64,000 bases of DNA from Alteribacillus bidgolensis (GCF_002886255.1 NZ_KZ614149.1:1302001-1366000), one strand, 5' to 3'; positions 17,826-27,239 are shown, numbered from the stretch's first letter. Made by a program: numbers and translations. Notes: generated by a model not told the origin, from the letters alone.

Positions 17826-18920
17826 TTAGTCATGACTGTGATCATGGTCGTCATGACTATCTTCATGCTCGTGGCCTTCATGTTCTTCTTCATGGTGATC
17901 TGATAATTCTTGTGTTGGTGCAGTGTCACCTGAAAGCTGCAATGCGGTTTCGAGGTTATCAATATTTTGTTTCATCAAGCTGAAATAATCTTGCCCGCTG
18001 TCTCTTTCTTCTTGAACGAGTGATGCCAAGTTGTGTAAATGTAAAGCCTCGGCTCCAACTTCATCTTGAACTACTTCTGCAACTTTAGAAGAAACATTCT
18101 TTTCCAGCATCACATGCTGTATGCCGGAATTTTCCATTGTTTCAATAATTTCTCGCAGCTGTTTTTGTGAAGGTTCATCAGATGGGGCAAGGCCTGCCAG
18201 ACCAATTTGTTCTAATCCGTAGCGTTCTTCCCAATATCCATATGCGGAATGAGACACAATAAACTGATGACCTTCTGCAGCATCAACCATTTCAGAAAAC
18301 TCTTTATCTAAATCCAATAATTGCTCTTTAAGATCTGCAAAATTTTCTTCAAATGTTTCTTTTTGCTCGGGTCTTAACTTAATAAGCGCATCTTTTATAT
18401 TTTCCGCTGCTTCTACTGCTATTACAGGATCTAACCATATATGCGGGTCAACCTCTCCATGGCCATGATCGTGTTCTTCCGATGATTCTTTTGACTCCTC
18501 GTTATGGTTATGTTCGTGAGCATGATCGTCTGTAAAACTTCTTAAGTCTATGTCTTTTGTAACTTCTATCGAAAGAACGCCTTCTTCTTGGGCCATTTTA
18601 TTCATTTCTTCGGCGAATCCTTCCATTCCCGCTCCGTTAAAAATAAATGCGTCTGATTCAACTACATCTACCATTGTTTGCGATGTCGGCTCAAAACTAT
18701 GCGCATCGCCTCCTGCAGGGACTAGATTTACGACTTCTACCTCGTCTCCACCAATTTTTTTAGCAAAATCTTCCCAGGCAAACAAGGTAGTATAAATTTG
18801 TAAAGGTTTCTGCTCGCTTTTTTCACTCCCCGTTTCCTGTTCTTCTTCCATGCCGCAAGCACTGCCCATCACTATAAAAATTATCCCCAAAAATAAAATC
18901 GTCATTAGGTTCTTTTTCAT
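17826..18920 (-). CDS. Zinc ABC transporter substrate-binding lipoprotein (ZnuA/AdcA type)
   Basis: A 364-residue lipoprotein. The signal ends in lipobox GSAC (residues 19-22), followed by a cluster A-I metal-binding protein. It has a His/Asp/Glu-rich loop (residues about 135-160, with DHGHGEVDPHIWLDP) and a second His-rich C-terminal tail (HHEEEHEGHEHED and on). These loops are typical of zinc chaperone-binders. No ZnuB or ZnuC gene adjoins it, so its ATPase and permease must be elsewhere, or it is a stand-alone zinc scavenger. A clean Zur palindrome lies 48 bp upstream, so it should be induced by zinc starvation. Confidence 0.92.
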   Translation of the reverse strand: MKKNLMTILFLGIIFIVMGSACGMEEEQETGSEKSEQKPLQIYTTLFAWEDFAKKIGGDEVEVVNLVPAGGDAHSFEPTSQTMVDVVESDAFIFNGAGMEGFAEEMNKMAQEEGVLSIEVTKDIDLRSFTDDHAHEHNHNEESKESSEEHDHGHGEVDPHIWLDPVIAVEAAENIKDALIKLRPEQKETFEENFADLKEQLLDLDKEFSEMVDAAEGHQFIVSHSAYGYWEERYGLEQIGLAGLAPSDEPSQKQLREIIETMENSGIQHVMLEKNVSSKVAEVVQDEVGAEALHLHNLASLVQEERDSGQDYFSLMKQNIDNLETALQLSGDTAPTQELSDHHEEEHEGHEHEDSHDDHDHSHD

Positions 18921-18967
18921 AAGAAATTTATCCTTTCGTAATTATTCTGATTTACATTATGTAGTTT

Positions 18968-18984
18968 ATCGTAATGATTACGAT
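18968..18984. promoter_or_regulatory. Zur box upstream of znuA-like gene
   Basis: Perfect palindrome with arms ATCGTAAT and ATTACGAT around a single G. It matches the B. subtilis Zur consensus core TCGTAATnATTACGA exactly. Predicts zinc-dependent repression of the znuA-like gene. Confidence 0.9.
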
Positions 18985-19045
18985 TTGTAAATAAGAATGT
19001 TTTTTTAAACTTCATCCTTTCTGTACTATAATAAAAGTTGCGTGC

Positions 19046-20611
19046 TTAAGCTAAACCTTCCCAGGTGCTTGCTTTCAATAGCAATTTGGTGTAGCTGTGC
19101 CGGGTTTGAGACCACATATTATTTTTATGAAAGGTATCGACTATTTCTCCTTCTTTCATGACGATAAATCGTTCTGCAAGCTTATCGACGACAGAAATAT
19201 CATGACCGATAAATAAAGTTCCCCGTTCAGAATCTCCTGTTTTTTGTTGTAATAATTCTAAAACTGTTGCTTGAGAAAGTACATCGAGATTGGAAGTAGG
19301 TTCATCTAACACAAGAAAAGAAGGATTTATGCTTAAAGCTCTAGCAATATGCACACGCTGCTGTTGACCTCCGGATAAAGTTTCTGGTTTTCTATCAAGA
19401 ACAGTGGGACACAGGCCGACCAGGCTCATCCAGCTTTCTGCAAATTCTCGTTCATGGTTTTGCGTTAGAAGCTGCCTTTCTTTAACTGGTATATTACGCA
19501 CTGGTTCTAAAAAGGTACGACTTACCTTTTGCCTTGGGATAAAACTTCTTTGATTATGCTGAAGCACAGCTTGTGTTTTTTGCCTATAAAACCTCCTCTC
19601 CTTTGCAGAAAGCTTCTTCAAACTCTTTCCCTTCATTTCTATTACTCCTTTTTGGGCTTGTAGTAAATAGAGACATAACTGAACGATTGTGCTTTTTCCT
19701 GATCCGCTTTCTCCTACTATTCCTACGCACTCTCCTGGATAAAGAGAAAAACTTATATCCTTTACACCTTTCTTTGTTTTTGGATAAACATAGTGAACAT
19801 TTTTCATAGAAAATAAAGGTTTCAATAGATCCTCCTCCATTTTAGGCCTGTATAATGAAGGAACTGCACGGCAAAGCTGCTTGGTTAGCGCAGATTGAGG
19901 AGAAAGCAGAACAGATGCTGTATTTCCCTGCTCGATGATGCGTCCGTCTGCAAGAATAGAAACCGTATCGGCATAATGGAAAACCTCCCTTAAATCATGA
20001 GAAATCATTAATATCGTGCATTCTATTTCTTCACGTAAGGTTTGAAACAACTGCATAATATGTTGAGATGTTAAAGCATCTAAAGCTGAAGTTGGTTCGT
20101 CTGCAATAATTAAATTTGGCTTCATGAGCCAGACTGCTGCTAAAGCTACTCTCTGAATCTGTCCACCGCTTAACTCAGAAGGATAGCTTTTAAGAACATT
20201 GTCAGGTAGCTTCACAGCATGAAGGGCTTCTAGCATTTCGATTTTTCTTTCCTTTTTAGACAATTTAGGATATTGAATTTTCACCATGTCATCCCACTGC
20301 TTATAAATAGACAGATAAGGAAAGAAAAAATGCCTTGGGTCTTGAAAAATGTAAGCGATGCTGCGGCTTGCCAATGCGTCCAGGCTTTTTTTCTTCATTT
20401 TTACAAGGTTATTACCACGAAACATTACAGACCCGGAGATCTGTTCTATACTTTTTGGGACCAAGGAACATATCGCATGAGCAGTTAAACTTTTTCCTGC
20501 CCCGCTTGGTCCTGCTATGGCATGCCATTCCTTATTGTCTGCTCGTAATGTAACATTTTTTAATAGAAAAATATCTTCATTTCGGACCGTTAAATTACGG
20601 ATATCAAGCAT
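19046..20611 (-). CDS. Fused double-ATPase subunit of an Opp/Nik-type ABC importer
   Basis: A 521-residue protein with two complete ABC ATPase domains in tandem. Domain 1: Walker A GPSGAGKS (residues 34-41), signature LSGGQ, Walker B LIIADEPTSALD. Domain 2 (from about 268): Walker A GESGSGKS, signature LSGGQQQR, Walker B LVLDEPTSNLD. In staphylopine-type systems these are the separate CntD and CntF proteins; here they form one chain. It is the last gene of the MATE-SBP-permease-permease-ATPase operon and overlaps the preceding permease by eight bases. It powers import by the permeases at 20604 and 21442. Confidence 0.93.
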   Translation of the reverse strand: MLDIRNLTVRNEDIFLLKNVTLRADNKEWHAIAGPSGAGKSLTAHAICSLVPKSIEQISGSVMFRGNNLVKMKKKSLDALASRSIAYIFQDPRHFFFPYLSIYKQWDDMVKIQYPKLSKKERKIEMLEALHAVKLPDNVLKSYPSELSGGQIQRVALAAVWLMKPNLIIADEPTSALDALTSQHIMQLFQTLREEIECTILMISHDLREVFHYADTVSILADGRIIEQGNTASVLLSPQSALTKQLCRAVPSLYRPKMEEDLLKPLFSMKNVHYVYPKTKKGVKDISFSLYPGECVGIVGESGSGKSTIVQLCLYLLQAQKGVIEMKGKSLKKLSAKERRFYRQKTQAVLQHNQRSFIPRQKVSRTFLEPVRNIPVKERQLLTQNHEREFAESWMSLVGLCPTVLDRKPETLSGGQQQRVHIARALSINPSFLVLDEPTSNLDVLSQATVLELLQQKTGDSERGTLFIGHDISVVDKLAERFIVMKEGEIVDTFHKNNMWSQTRHSYTKLLLKASTWEGLA

Positions 20612-21440
20612 AGCGTCTATCCTCCGTTTCTTCTTTTTCTATTCGTTCGTCTTTGAGCAAATGATCTCTGCATTTATCGCCTGCTATATAAAAAAGAAGA
20701 GAAGTTAAAACAATCGCCAGTCCGGGGAAAAAAAGCAGGTGCGGGTGGCCTTCTAAATAGGCCCTCGACTCGTTCAGCATCGCTCCCCATTCCGGAATGG
20801 GCGGCTGCGCACCAAGCCCAATGTAGGATAAAGAAGCAATCAGAAGCATCACTTTTCCTACATCTGTGGTGCAAAGAACGAGGACATGGCTTGCTATAGC
20901 AGGGTATACGTGATAACAGACAATGGAAAACAAGGAACTGCCGTTTATACGTGAAATCATTACTGCCTGTCCTTGCATGATCTCCCTAGTTATCCCCCGC
21001 ACGAGATAGCTGTATTGAATCCACTTGACGAAAATAACAGCTAAAATAACATTAAACAGCCCTGGACCGAGAACGGCACTTAAAAGTAAGGCTAACAGAA
21101 AATCAGGAAACGCTAGAAAGGCATCACCTATACGCATAAGCAATTTGTCTGTTCCTCTTCCCTTTACTCCTGCTAAAATTCCTGCCGGCACACCTATTAA
21201 TGCAGTGATTAGTATAGAAAGGACACTAAAACCAACCGTATATCCTGCTCCATGAACGATTCTTGAAAAAATATCCCGTCCTAAATGATCCGTGCCAAAC
21301 CAGTGATCCATGGAAGGCTCTTGCAGGCGGTCAGCTACTGATATAGAAAAAGGGCTGACCTGCCAAATGAACGGCAAGAGAAAAATTCCAAGAAAAACAA
21401 TTCCCAAACCAATGAAATAAAATTTATCCAGAATTCTCAT
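20604..21440 (-). CDS. ABC importer permease, NikC/DppC/CntC-like
   Basis: A 278-residue inner-membrane permease of the BPD_transp_1 family with the N-terminal DppC extension. The motif HWFGTDHLGRDIFSRIVHG follows helix 1 and the EAA-loop region is near residues 175-195. The ATG at 21440 lies one base after the preceding permease stop, behind GGGGGAGGAAG. Together with the upstream NikB-like protein it forms the transmembrane channel for oligopeptide-, nickel- or metallophore-type substrates. Confidence 0.92.
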   Translation of the reverse strand: MRILDKFYFIGLGIVFLGIFLLPFIWQVSPFSISVADRLQEPSMDHWFGTDHLGRDIFSRIVHGAGYTVGFSVLSILITALIGVPAGILAGVKGRGTDKLLMRIGDAFLAFPDFLLALLLSAVLGPGLFNVILAVIFVKWIQYSYLVRGITREIMQGQAVMISRINGSSLFSIVCYHVYPAIASHVLVLCTTDVGKVMLLIASLSYIGLGAQPPIPEWGAMLNESRAYLEGHPHLLFFPGLAIVLTSLLFYIAGDKCRDHLLKDERIEKEETEDRRYA

Positions 21441-21441
21441 A

Positions 21442-22377
21442 TCAATGGCTTCCTCCCCCGTGACTGCTTGGTCCAAGAAGACGAAGCATACCATCACTCA
21501 TTAGTTGAATAAACGTCACACCGGCCACCATTAGTATGGTATAGCATTGAATAACGGGAATATCACGGCGGGTAATGGAATCTACGATCAGAGATCCTAC
21601 TCCAGGAAATCCAAACACTACTTCAATCACGACCGTCCCTCCAATTAAACTGCTAATACTTACGCCAAGGACAGAAAACACAGGTACCAGCGCCGCTCGA
21701 AAAATGTATCCCCATCTGGTGCGTCTTTTTGAAACACCTCTTATTGATACAGCGGCAAGAGAAGGTTCAGCCATCGCTTCTAAAAAGCTGGACCGAATCA
21801 GCCTGATGTAAAAGGAAGACATTCCTATCCCAAGGGTAAAAGAGGGAAGAACGAGGTGCCACCACGTTCCGCTTCCTATAGAAGGCAGCCACCCGAGCTG
21901 AACAGCAAACACTTGAATGAAGAAAAGACCGAGTAAAAAATTGGGGACCGATGCTCCTGCTACCGATAAAAGCCTAGCTCCGGAATCTACCCATGTCCCG
22001 CGATGGACAGCAGCGCTGACTCCAATGGGAATAGCAGTCCCCATTGCTACTATGAACGCCCCAGCACTCAAATAAAGAGTTGCCGGAAATGCTTGCAAAA
22101 GCATTTCGAGTGCAGGTTCTTGTGTTACATATGACTCTCCCCAATCCAGCAGCAAAAAACTACCCAGCCATTGGACATATTGCTTCCAAACTGGATCATT
22201 AAGCCCCAAGTCTTCTCTTACCTGCTCAAGCTGTTCTTCTGTGACTGACACATCCTCTGCTCGTAAAATCGTAGTGGCAGGATCTCCTGGCGATAAACTA
22301 ATCAGTAAAAAACTTATAGTAGAAAAAATCCATACAAAAAGGAGAAAACTTATAATACGCCGGCTTACTGCTTTCAT
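21442..22377 (-). CDS. ABC importer permease, NikB/DppB/CntB-like
   Basis: A 311-residue permease with six helices and typical DppB features: N-terminal SLSPGDPA after helix 1, EQLEQVREDLGLNDP, and VVIEVVFGFPGVGSL. It starts in the stop codon of the binding protein (TAATG), so translation is coupled. Partner of the CntC-like permease directly downstream. Confidence 0.93.
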   Translation of the reverse strand: MKAVSRRIISFLLFVWIFSTISFLLISLSPGDPATTILRAEDVSVTEEQLEQVREDLGLNDPVWKQYVQWLGSFLLLDWGESYVTQEPALEMLLQAFPATLYLSAGAFIVAMGTAIPIGVSAAVHRGTWVDSGARLLSVAGASVPNFLLGLFFIQVFAVQLGWLPSIGSGTWWHLVLPSFTLGIGMSSFYIRLIRSSFLEAMAEPSLAAVSIRGVSKRRTRWGYIFRAALVPVFSVLGVSISSLIGGTVVIEVVFGFPGVGSLIVDSITRRDIPVIQCYTILMVAGVTFIQLMSDGMLRLLGPSSHGGGSH

Positions 22378-23879
22378 TATTCTTCTATCCCTATCTCATT
22401 TGTTATCATATAATATTCACTGGTGCTCGTTTTCCAGCCTGTAATATCTTGTCTCATCGCGACACTATTAGTTGGATGCACAATAAAAGAATGATAATAT
22501 TCATCAAGAATCATGCTCGTTGCTTCTTGAGCTAATTGGTTTTGTTTTTCTTCCGTGCTCTCTTTATTAAATGCATCGATTTTTTCGGTTAATGTGTCAT
22601 CTTCTACGTTCCCAACATTCAGCCCGCCGTCTGGAGCATAAGCCGTGTTTAACAAATAACTGGCATCTCCCTGCGGTGCAGTGACAAAACTATAAATAGA
22701 TAGATCCCAAGAGGTATTATTCGTAAGGTAATCATCAATTTGTTCAATGAGTTGAATGTCTATTGTAACTCCTGCTTGTTTCGCTCTCTCTTGTAATAAT
22801 TGAGCAATTAAAGGAAGTTCTGGCCTAGCAGAATAGGTTACGAGAGTCAGTTCAAGCGGCTCACCGTCTTTCACGGCAACACCGTCCTTTATGGAATAAC
22901 CCGATTCTTCTAATAAATCTACCGCCTCTTCTATATCTGACGTGTCATCCTCACGTTCCACTGAAAAATCAAAGTCCTCGTGGAAAGGCCCTTTTGCAGG
23001 TACTGCTTCTTGATTCATCGCCTCTATGACTTCTTTACGGTCTATGAGTTTATCTAACGCTTTACGAACGTTTATGTCCTGTAAGACAGGGTTTTCCATT
23101 TGATAAATGAGCTGGTGTGTACGTAAACTTGACACAGTATCCACCTGATATTCTTCCTCAAGTGTATTCACATCTTCTACTGGCGGCCTGTAAACAATAT
23201 CGGCATCACCAGATTTAAGTGCAGCTAATCTGGAATTAGCATCTTCGTTAAATAAAACGCTAACCTCATCTAACTCAGAAGCACCATCCCAATAACCATC
23301 ATACCTTTGCAAATTTAGCTGCTGATTTGGCTTGAAATCATTCATTTCAAAGGGACCTGTTCCGATCACTTCATTTTTATCATCAGAAGGCTTCCATATT
23401 GCCGTGTTAGGATGAACCAATTTAGACGGAAACGAAGCACTGTTTTCTTTGGTCTCGATGGTAAGTTCCTGTCCGTTAGCTTTCATTTCTTCTATACCAA
23501 GAGCTTCGTCCATCGCGCCACTTTCTGCCATCGTTTCTTCTAGCGAGGTCTTCACTGCTTTGGCGTCAAGCTGTGAGCCATCATGAAAGGTAATCCCCTC
23601 CTGGATTGTAAAGGCCCAAGTATTCTCATCCAATTGCTCCCATGATTCTGCCAGCCAAGGTTCTACTTCTTCATTTTTTGTATGAGCTAATGTTTCTGCC
23701 AATCCCATTCTGACCGACGTATAGTTCACATCCACTGCCGGATTCAGTACCTCTGATGGATAATGAAAAGCATATGTAATAGATTTTGTTTGTCCTTCAT
23801 TATTAACATCTGTGCCTGGTGCCTCGCAGCCAGAAAATAGACTAGCTGCTCCAATCACAAATAAAGCAAATCGTTTCAT
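22377..23879 (-). CDS. Extracellular solute-binding lipoprotein, family 5 (NikA/CntA-like)
   Basis: A 500-residue SBP_bac_5 protein. The signal peptide ends in lipobox LFSGC (Cys18), followed by a two-lobed binding domain with the conserved ITFHDGSQLDAKAVKTSLE segment and KALDKLIDRKEV. The start at ATG 23879 has AGGAGGGG nine bases upstream; a longer frame running into the MATE gene is not credible. Family members bind peptides, nickel-histidine complexes or metal-staphylopine. The gene follows the MATE gene by 35 bp and precedes two permeases and a fused ATPase. Given the Zur box and the adjacent synthase, its ligand is inferred to be a zinc-metallophore complex. Confidence 0.92.
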   Translation of the reverse strand: MKRFALFVIGAASLFSGCEAPGTDVNNEGQTKSITYAFHYPSEVLNPAVDVNYTSVRMGLAETLAHTKNEEVEPWLAESWEQLDENTWAFTIQEGITFHDGSQLDAKAVKTSLEETMAESGAMDEALGIEEMKANGQELTIETKENSASFPSKLVHPNTAIWKPSDDKNEVIGTGPFEMNDFKPNQQLNLQRYDGYWDGASELDEVSVLFNEDANSRLAALKSGDADIVYRPPVEDVNTLEEEYQVDTVSSLRTHQLIYQMENPVLQDINVRKALDKLIDRKEVIEAMNQEAVPAKGPFHEDFDFSVEREDDTSDIEEAVDLLEESGYSIKDGVAVKDGEPLELTLVTYSARPELPLIAQLLQERAKQAGVTIDIQLIEQIDDYLTNNTSWDLSIYSFVTAPQGDASYLLNTAYAPDGGLNVGNVEDDTLTEKIDAFNKESTEEKQNQLAQEATSMILDEYYHSFIVHPTNSVAMRQDITGWKTSTSEYYMITNEIGIEE

Positions 23880-23914
23880 TTTTCCCCTCCTATTTTTTTG
23901 AAAGTTACTTTTTA

Positions 23915-25270
23915 CTACATGATTTTCTGCTGCTTTACATTTGTTTGCATAAAAGCAGAACGCATTAGTGATGGGACATAAGCCCAAAGTACAAGTGTCC
24001 GCGTAAGTGTAAAAACGATAAACGCCAGCCATAATCCGTGGTTGCCCCACTCAGGCAAAAACAGTACAAGCGTTAACAAAAATAACGCCATAGCTGCAAT
24101 TACTGAGTTTCGTACTGGAGCAGCTTTTGTAGCTCCGGTAAAAAAACCATACAACTGAAGGCCCCAGAATGCGGTTATTGGAAACAAAATAATCCAAGCA
24201 CTGTAATCTCTGGCTGTAAGAGCTACTTCCTCAATAGAAGTAAACAATCCAACAAACCATCCGCCGCTTATCACCATAAACAGCATCCAGCAAACGGCTA
24301 CAAGAAAGGACCAAAACGCTCCAACCTTCATTGTTCGCAAAAACAAGAATCGGTCGTTTTTCCCTGTCGCCCTTCCTGCTAAAATGCTGCTCGCATTTGC
24401 TAATCCATCAAAAAAATACGCCATAATAAAATGCACTTGCAGCAATATAGCATTTGCTGCTAACGTTATTTCTCCAAAAGAAGTACCAATCGATGTAAAC
24501 ACACCGAAAACCGTTACTAAACAAGCCGTTCGAATAAATAGATCCCGGTTCATACGAATCATATGTAGAAACGGGCCTGCTTCCCAAACAGAAGCCCAGC
24601 TGAAAACAGAAAAGGTGAAGCCTGTTTTTTTCCAAAGGTATACAGCAGCGATGAGTACTCCTGTTATTTCAGCTATCAATGTAGCAAGTCCTATACCAGA
24701 TGCTCCCATATCTATGAAAAATACGAACAAAACATCCAGCCCCATATTGAGCAGATTACAGCCTAGCTGAAGAATGAGAGCCACATTCACATGGGAACGG
24801 CCAATCAACCAACCTAAAAGGACATATTGTATTAGAGCAAATGGGGCTCCCCAAATGCGGTAAGAAAAATAACCTTCCGCTTCCTCCTGTACAGCACTAG
24901 ACGGCTGCAGGAAATGTACAGCCGTTTGCCAAAGCGGGTACTGAGCAAGGATGAAAATTATCCCAGCTGCAGATGCCAGCAGCAATGGCCTTGCCAGCAT
25001 GACAAGCATCTCTTTTTCATCTTGCTTGCCGGCTGCTTGGGCAGTAAAGCCGGAAGTACTCACACGTAAAAATCCAAACAGCCAGTACATCGTATTAAAA
25101 ATTAAAGCAGCAATGGCAACTCCCCCTAAATAATGAGGAGCTTCTAAATAACCTACTACCGCCGTATCTACAGCTCCCAACAATGGAGTAGATATCGTCG
25201 CCAGCATCAGCGGGATGGCAAGCGCAAGGTAATGACGGTGGCTTCCCTCCTGTTGTGATTCATGCTTCAT
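23915..25270 (-). CDS. MATE-family exporter (DinF-like)
   Basis: A 451-residue, 12-TM multidrug and toxic compound extrusion protein. Two homologous halves are visible (LGAVDTAVVGYLEAP in helix 1-2 and EITLAANAILLQVHF in the second half), with a DinF-like arrangement. It has GGGAGGATACC before the ATG. It heads the operon with the importer genes and lies back-to-back with the nicotianamine-synthase-like gene, with a perfect Zur box between. I infer it exports the product of that enzyme, the job done by the MFS protein CntE in staphylopine systems. An unrelated drug exporter is the alternative. Confidence 0.88.
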   Translation of the reverse strand: MKHESQQEGSHRHYLALAIPLMLATISTPLLGAVDTAVVGYLEAPHYLGGVAIAALIFNTMYWLFGFLRVSTSGFTAQAAGKQDEKEMLVMLARPLLLASAAGIIFILAQYPLWQTAVHFLQPSSAVQEEAEGYFSYRIWGAPFALIQYVLLGWLIGRSHVNVALILQLGCNLLNMGLDVLFVFFIDMGASGIGLATLIAEITGVLIAAVYLWKKTGFTFSVFSWASVWEAGPFLHMIRMNRDLFIRTACLVTVFGVFTSIGTSFGEITLAANAILLQVHFIMAYFFDGLANASSILAGRATGKNDRFLFLRTMKVGAFWSFLVAVCWMLFMVISGGWFVGLFTSIEEVALTARDYSAWIILFPITAFWGLQLYGFFTGATKAAPVRNSVIAAMALFLLTLVLFLPEWGNHGLWLAFIVFTLTRTLVLWAYVPSLMRSAFMQTNVKQQKIM

Positions 25271-25361
25271 GGTATCCTCCCTTTTATCATGTTTTCATTA
25301 TAATAGTAAAAATTTACTCTTTTTCATATATTAGGTTCACAAAAGGAAGCTATGTATGATT

Positions 25362-25382
25362 AAATCGTAATCATTACGATTT
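25362..25382. promoter_or_regulatory. Zur box shared by the synthase and MATE/ABC operon
   Basis: Perfect palindrome with 10-base arms AAATCGTAAT and ATTACGATTT separated by one C. It matches the full B. subtilis Zur consensus. It lies 35 bp before the synthase TTG and 92 bp before the MATE ATG, suited to controlling both divergent transcripts. Confidence 0.93.
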
Positions 25383-25416
25383 GTCAACCTAATAAATAAA
25401 AAAGGAGGAGTTTATA

Positions 25417-26232
25417 TTGATTTCTACGATGACAGCACTCGAACAACATATTTTTGATACATATCAAAAGGCATATCACACGTTACAAAACGAAACAGAC
25501 CTTTCACCTAAAAATCCGGTTATTAATCAGACTCTTTCACAATTAGTTTTCATCTTAACCATGCCGGTGGATAAAAATATGACAGATCAAATTATCGAAC
25601 ACCCTGATATCAAGGCAATAAGAAAACCAATGCTGTCTTTGCTTGCACAGGCAGAAAGTGAAATGGAGAAATACTATGCCATGCACTACTTAACAACTGC
25701 AAGATCTATCAACGATTTACATCACTTTATGTACTGGAACAATTACACCAACCTTGTCCAAAAAGAATGGAAAATTAGTCATAAACTCACAAAAGTTAAA
25801 CGGATGACGATGATAGGGTCAGGCCCTCTTCCATTATCTGCCCTAATAATGGCAAAAACGTCGAATGCAGAGGTACGGAGTTTGGATATAGATCCATTTT
25901 CTCATTTGTTAGGGCAGCAACTGCTTACATCTCTTCAAAATAATAATCGAATTTTACATGAGCAGGAAGACGGGGCAAGGGCTGATTATAGCAGAGATGA
26001 TTTTGTACTGATTGCTTCGCTGGTACCAAACAAAGAAGATATTCTCCAACAAATTAAAAATACCAATCCCAAAGCTATGGCTGCTATTCGCAGCGCCGAT
26101 GGCTTATATCAACTGCTTTATGATCCAGTACAGCCAAATATGTATCAAAATTGCGGGTTTCAACTAGTCAGCCGAACCGAAGCAGATTCCTCTGTTATTA
26201 ATACAACATTGTTTTTACAAACAGAAAAATAG
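25417..26232 (+). CDS. Nicotianamine synthase-like enzyme (CntL family)
   Basis: A 271-residue protein of the nicotianamine synthase fold. These enzymes transfer the 3-amino-3-carboxypropyl (aminobutyrate) group of SAM to an amine. Visible signatures: acidic AESEME (79-84), which aligns by pattern with the catalytic glutamate region; MYWNNYTNL (105-113), like the YNNYLNL motif of plant and archaeal enzymes; SAM loop GSGPLP (134-139); and the strand-2 acid in LDID (156-159). Length matches bacterial CntL and archaeal NAS. The TTG start has AAAGGAGGAG six bases upstream. It is divergent from a MATE/ABC import operon and directly behind a perfect Zur box, so it probably makes a zinc metallophore. 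No CntM or CntK homologue is in the window. Confidence 0.9.
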   Translation: MISTMTALEQHIFDTYQKAYHTLQNETDLSPKNPVINQTLSQLVFILTMPVDKNMTDQIIEHPDIKAIRKPMLSLLAQAESEMEKYYAMHYLTTARSINDLHHFMYWNNYTNLVQKEWKISHKLTKVKRMTMIGSGPLPLSALIMAKTSNAEVRSLDIDPFSHLLGQQLLTSLQNNNRILHEQEDGARADYSRDDFVLIASLVPNKEDILQQIKNTNPKAMAAIRSADGLYQLLYDPVQPNMYQNCGFQLVSRTEADSSVINTTLFLQTEK

Positions 26233-26249
26233 GAAGAAATAGAGTAAGG

Positions 26250-26285
26250 CTGTCCTTTTCATACGTCACCATTGGACAGCCCTCT
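26250..26285. terminator. Hairpin between convergent synthase and DUF1980 genes
   Basis: Eight-base stem GGCTGTCC / GGACAGCC in the 86 bp between the two convergent stops. There is only a short T-rich tail, so termination strength is uncertain. Confidence 0.5.
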
Positions 26286-26318
26286 ATCAAGGTAAATGTG
26301 ATATATAAATGAATATTT

Positions 26319-27224
26319 TTAGTCTGTCATTTTTCTAAGCACAGGATAAATATATGGATTGGAGGGTTCTTTTATGACTCTTCCACGTTTTGCTTTTATA
26401 ATGGGTAACTCTGCACCATTATGGGTTGTTACATCCAGCGTTCCTTCTATTTCCATCCATGTGTCTTTTTCATAGGAACTTGCTTGTTCAAATTCCGTTA
26501 ACAACCCTATGACGCTGGCGTCTGCGATACAATGCGTGATAAGAAACCTGGAAATAACGAGCTGGTTAGAATGAAGCCCTTCTTCTCTGTAGATGAAGCC
26601 CTGTAAGGTTATGTTTTTTCCAACAAAATCACGAGGACTTGCACGAATCACCTCATAATAAGATGAAAAAATATCTTCATTCATATCAATACTGTGCACA
26701 TCTTCCAGCGTTTTCATTTTCTTTTGATATGCCTCTTCTTGAAGATAATTATTGTTGGGAAGAGGTTTTTCATTATGATTCTTATCGGTATTTTCTACTG
26801 CGGGGAAATATTGATGATCATCAGATTCTTGCACAATGTCAAGGCTTTGTCCTTCAGATAACAATGTTCCTTTGTTTTCGGCGAGAGATGAATTCAAGGT
26901 CTGTGGCGGCAGTGAAAATCCTGTAAGGAGCGGGAATATAAGAATCACGTAACTTATTACTTTTTTTAGAAAGGAATGATCATCCCCATGATGATGGCTG
27001 CACTCCTTAGAGCAATGTGCCTGATTATCCTTCTTGCTTTTCCATATCCTAGAAAACTGAATAAAAGTGAGAAAAACAAAAATGACAGCGGCCAGCTGGC
27101 TCATTCCATCATATTTTGGATTTACATACCGTGCCAATTCACCTGTTACATGCAATCGTAAGAAAAACACAGCAAAAACAGCCATCATAATCGTTCGTAT
27201 AAACTGCTGAATATAAAAACGCAT
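26319..27224 (-). CDS. TIGR03943/DUF1980 membrane protein (YcgQ-like)
   Basis: A 301-residue protein with two N-terminal membrane helices, a Cys/His-rich cytosolic or surface loop (HCSKECSHHHGDDH, about residues 72-85), another helix, and an OB-like C-terminal domain containing NITLQGFIYREEG and HCIADASV. This is the usual partner of ArsP_1-type permeases. It follows the permease gene by 15 bp. The His/Cys cluster suggests metal binding, and the neighbourhood suggests zinc. Exact role in the complex is not established in what I know. Confidence 0.82.
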   Translation of the reverse strand: MRFYIQQFIRTIMMAVFAVFFLRLHVTGELARYVNPKYDGMSQLAAVIFVFLTFIQFSRIWKSKKDNQAHCSKECSHHHGDDHSFLKKVISYVILIFPLLTGFSLPPQTLNSSLAENKGTLLSEGQSLDIVQESDDHQYFPAVENTDKNHNEKPLPNNNYLQEEAYQKKMKTLEDVHSIDMNEDIFSSYYEVIRASPRDFVGKNITLQGFIYREEGLHSNQLVISRFLITHCIADASVIGLLTEFEQASSYEKDTWMEIEGTLDVTTHNGAELPIIKAKRGRVIKEPSNPYIYPVLRKMTD

Positions 27225-27239
27225 GGGGCAACTCCTGCC

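Noticed and set aside
24384..24770. 128-codon plus-strand frame within the MATE gene
   Set aside because: Shadow of the MATE coding sequence; no promoter or ribosome site.
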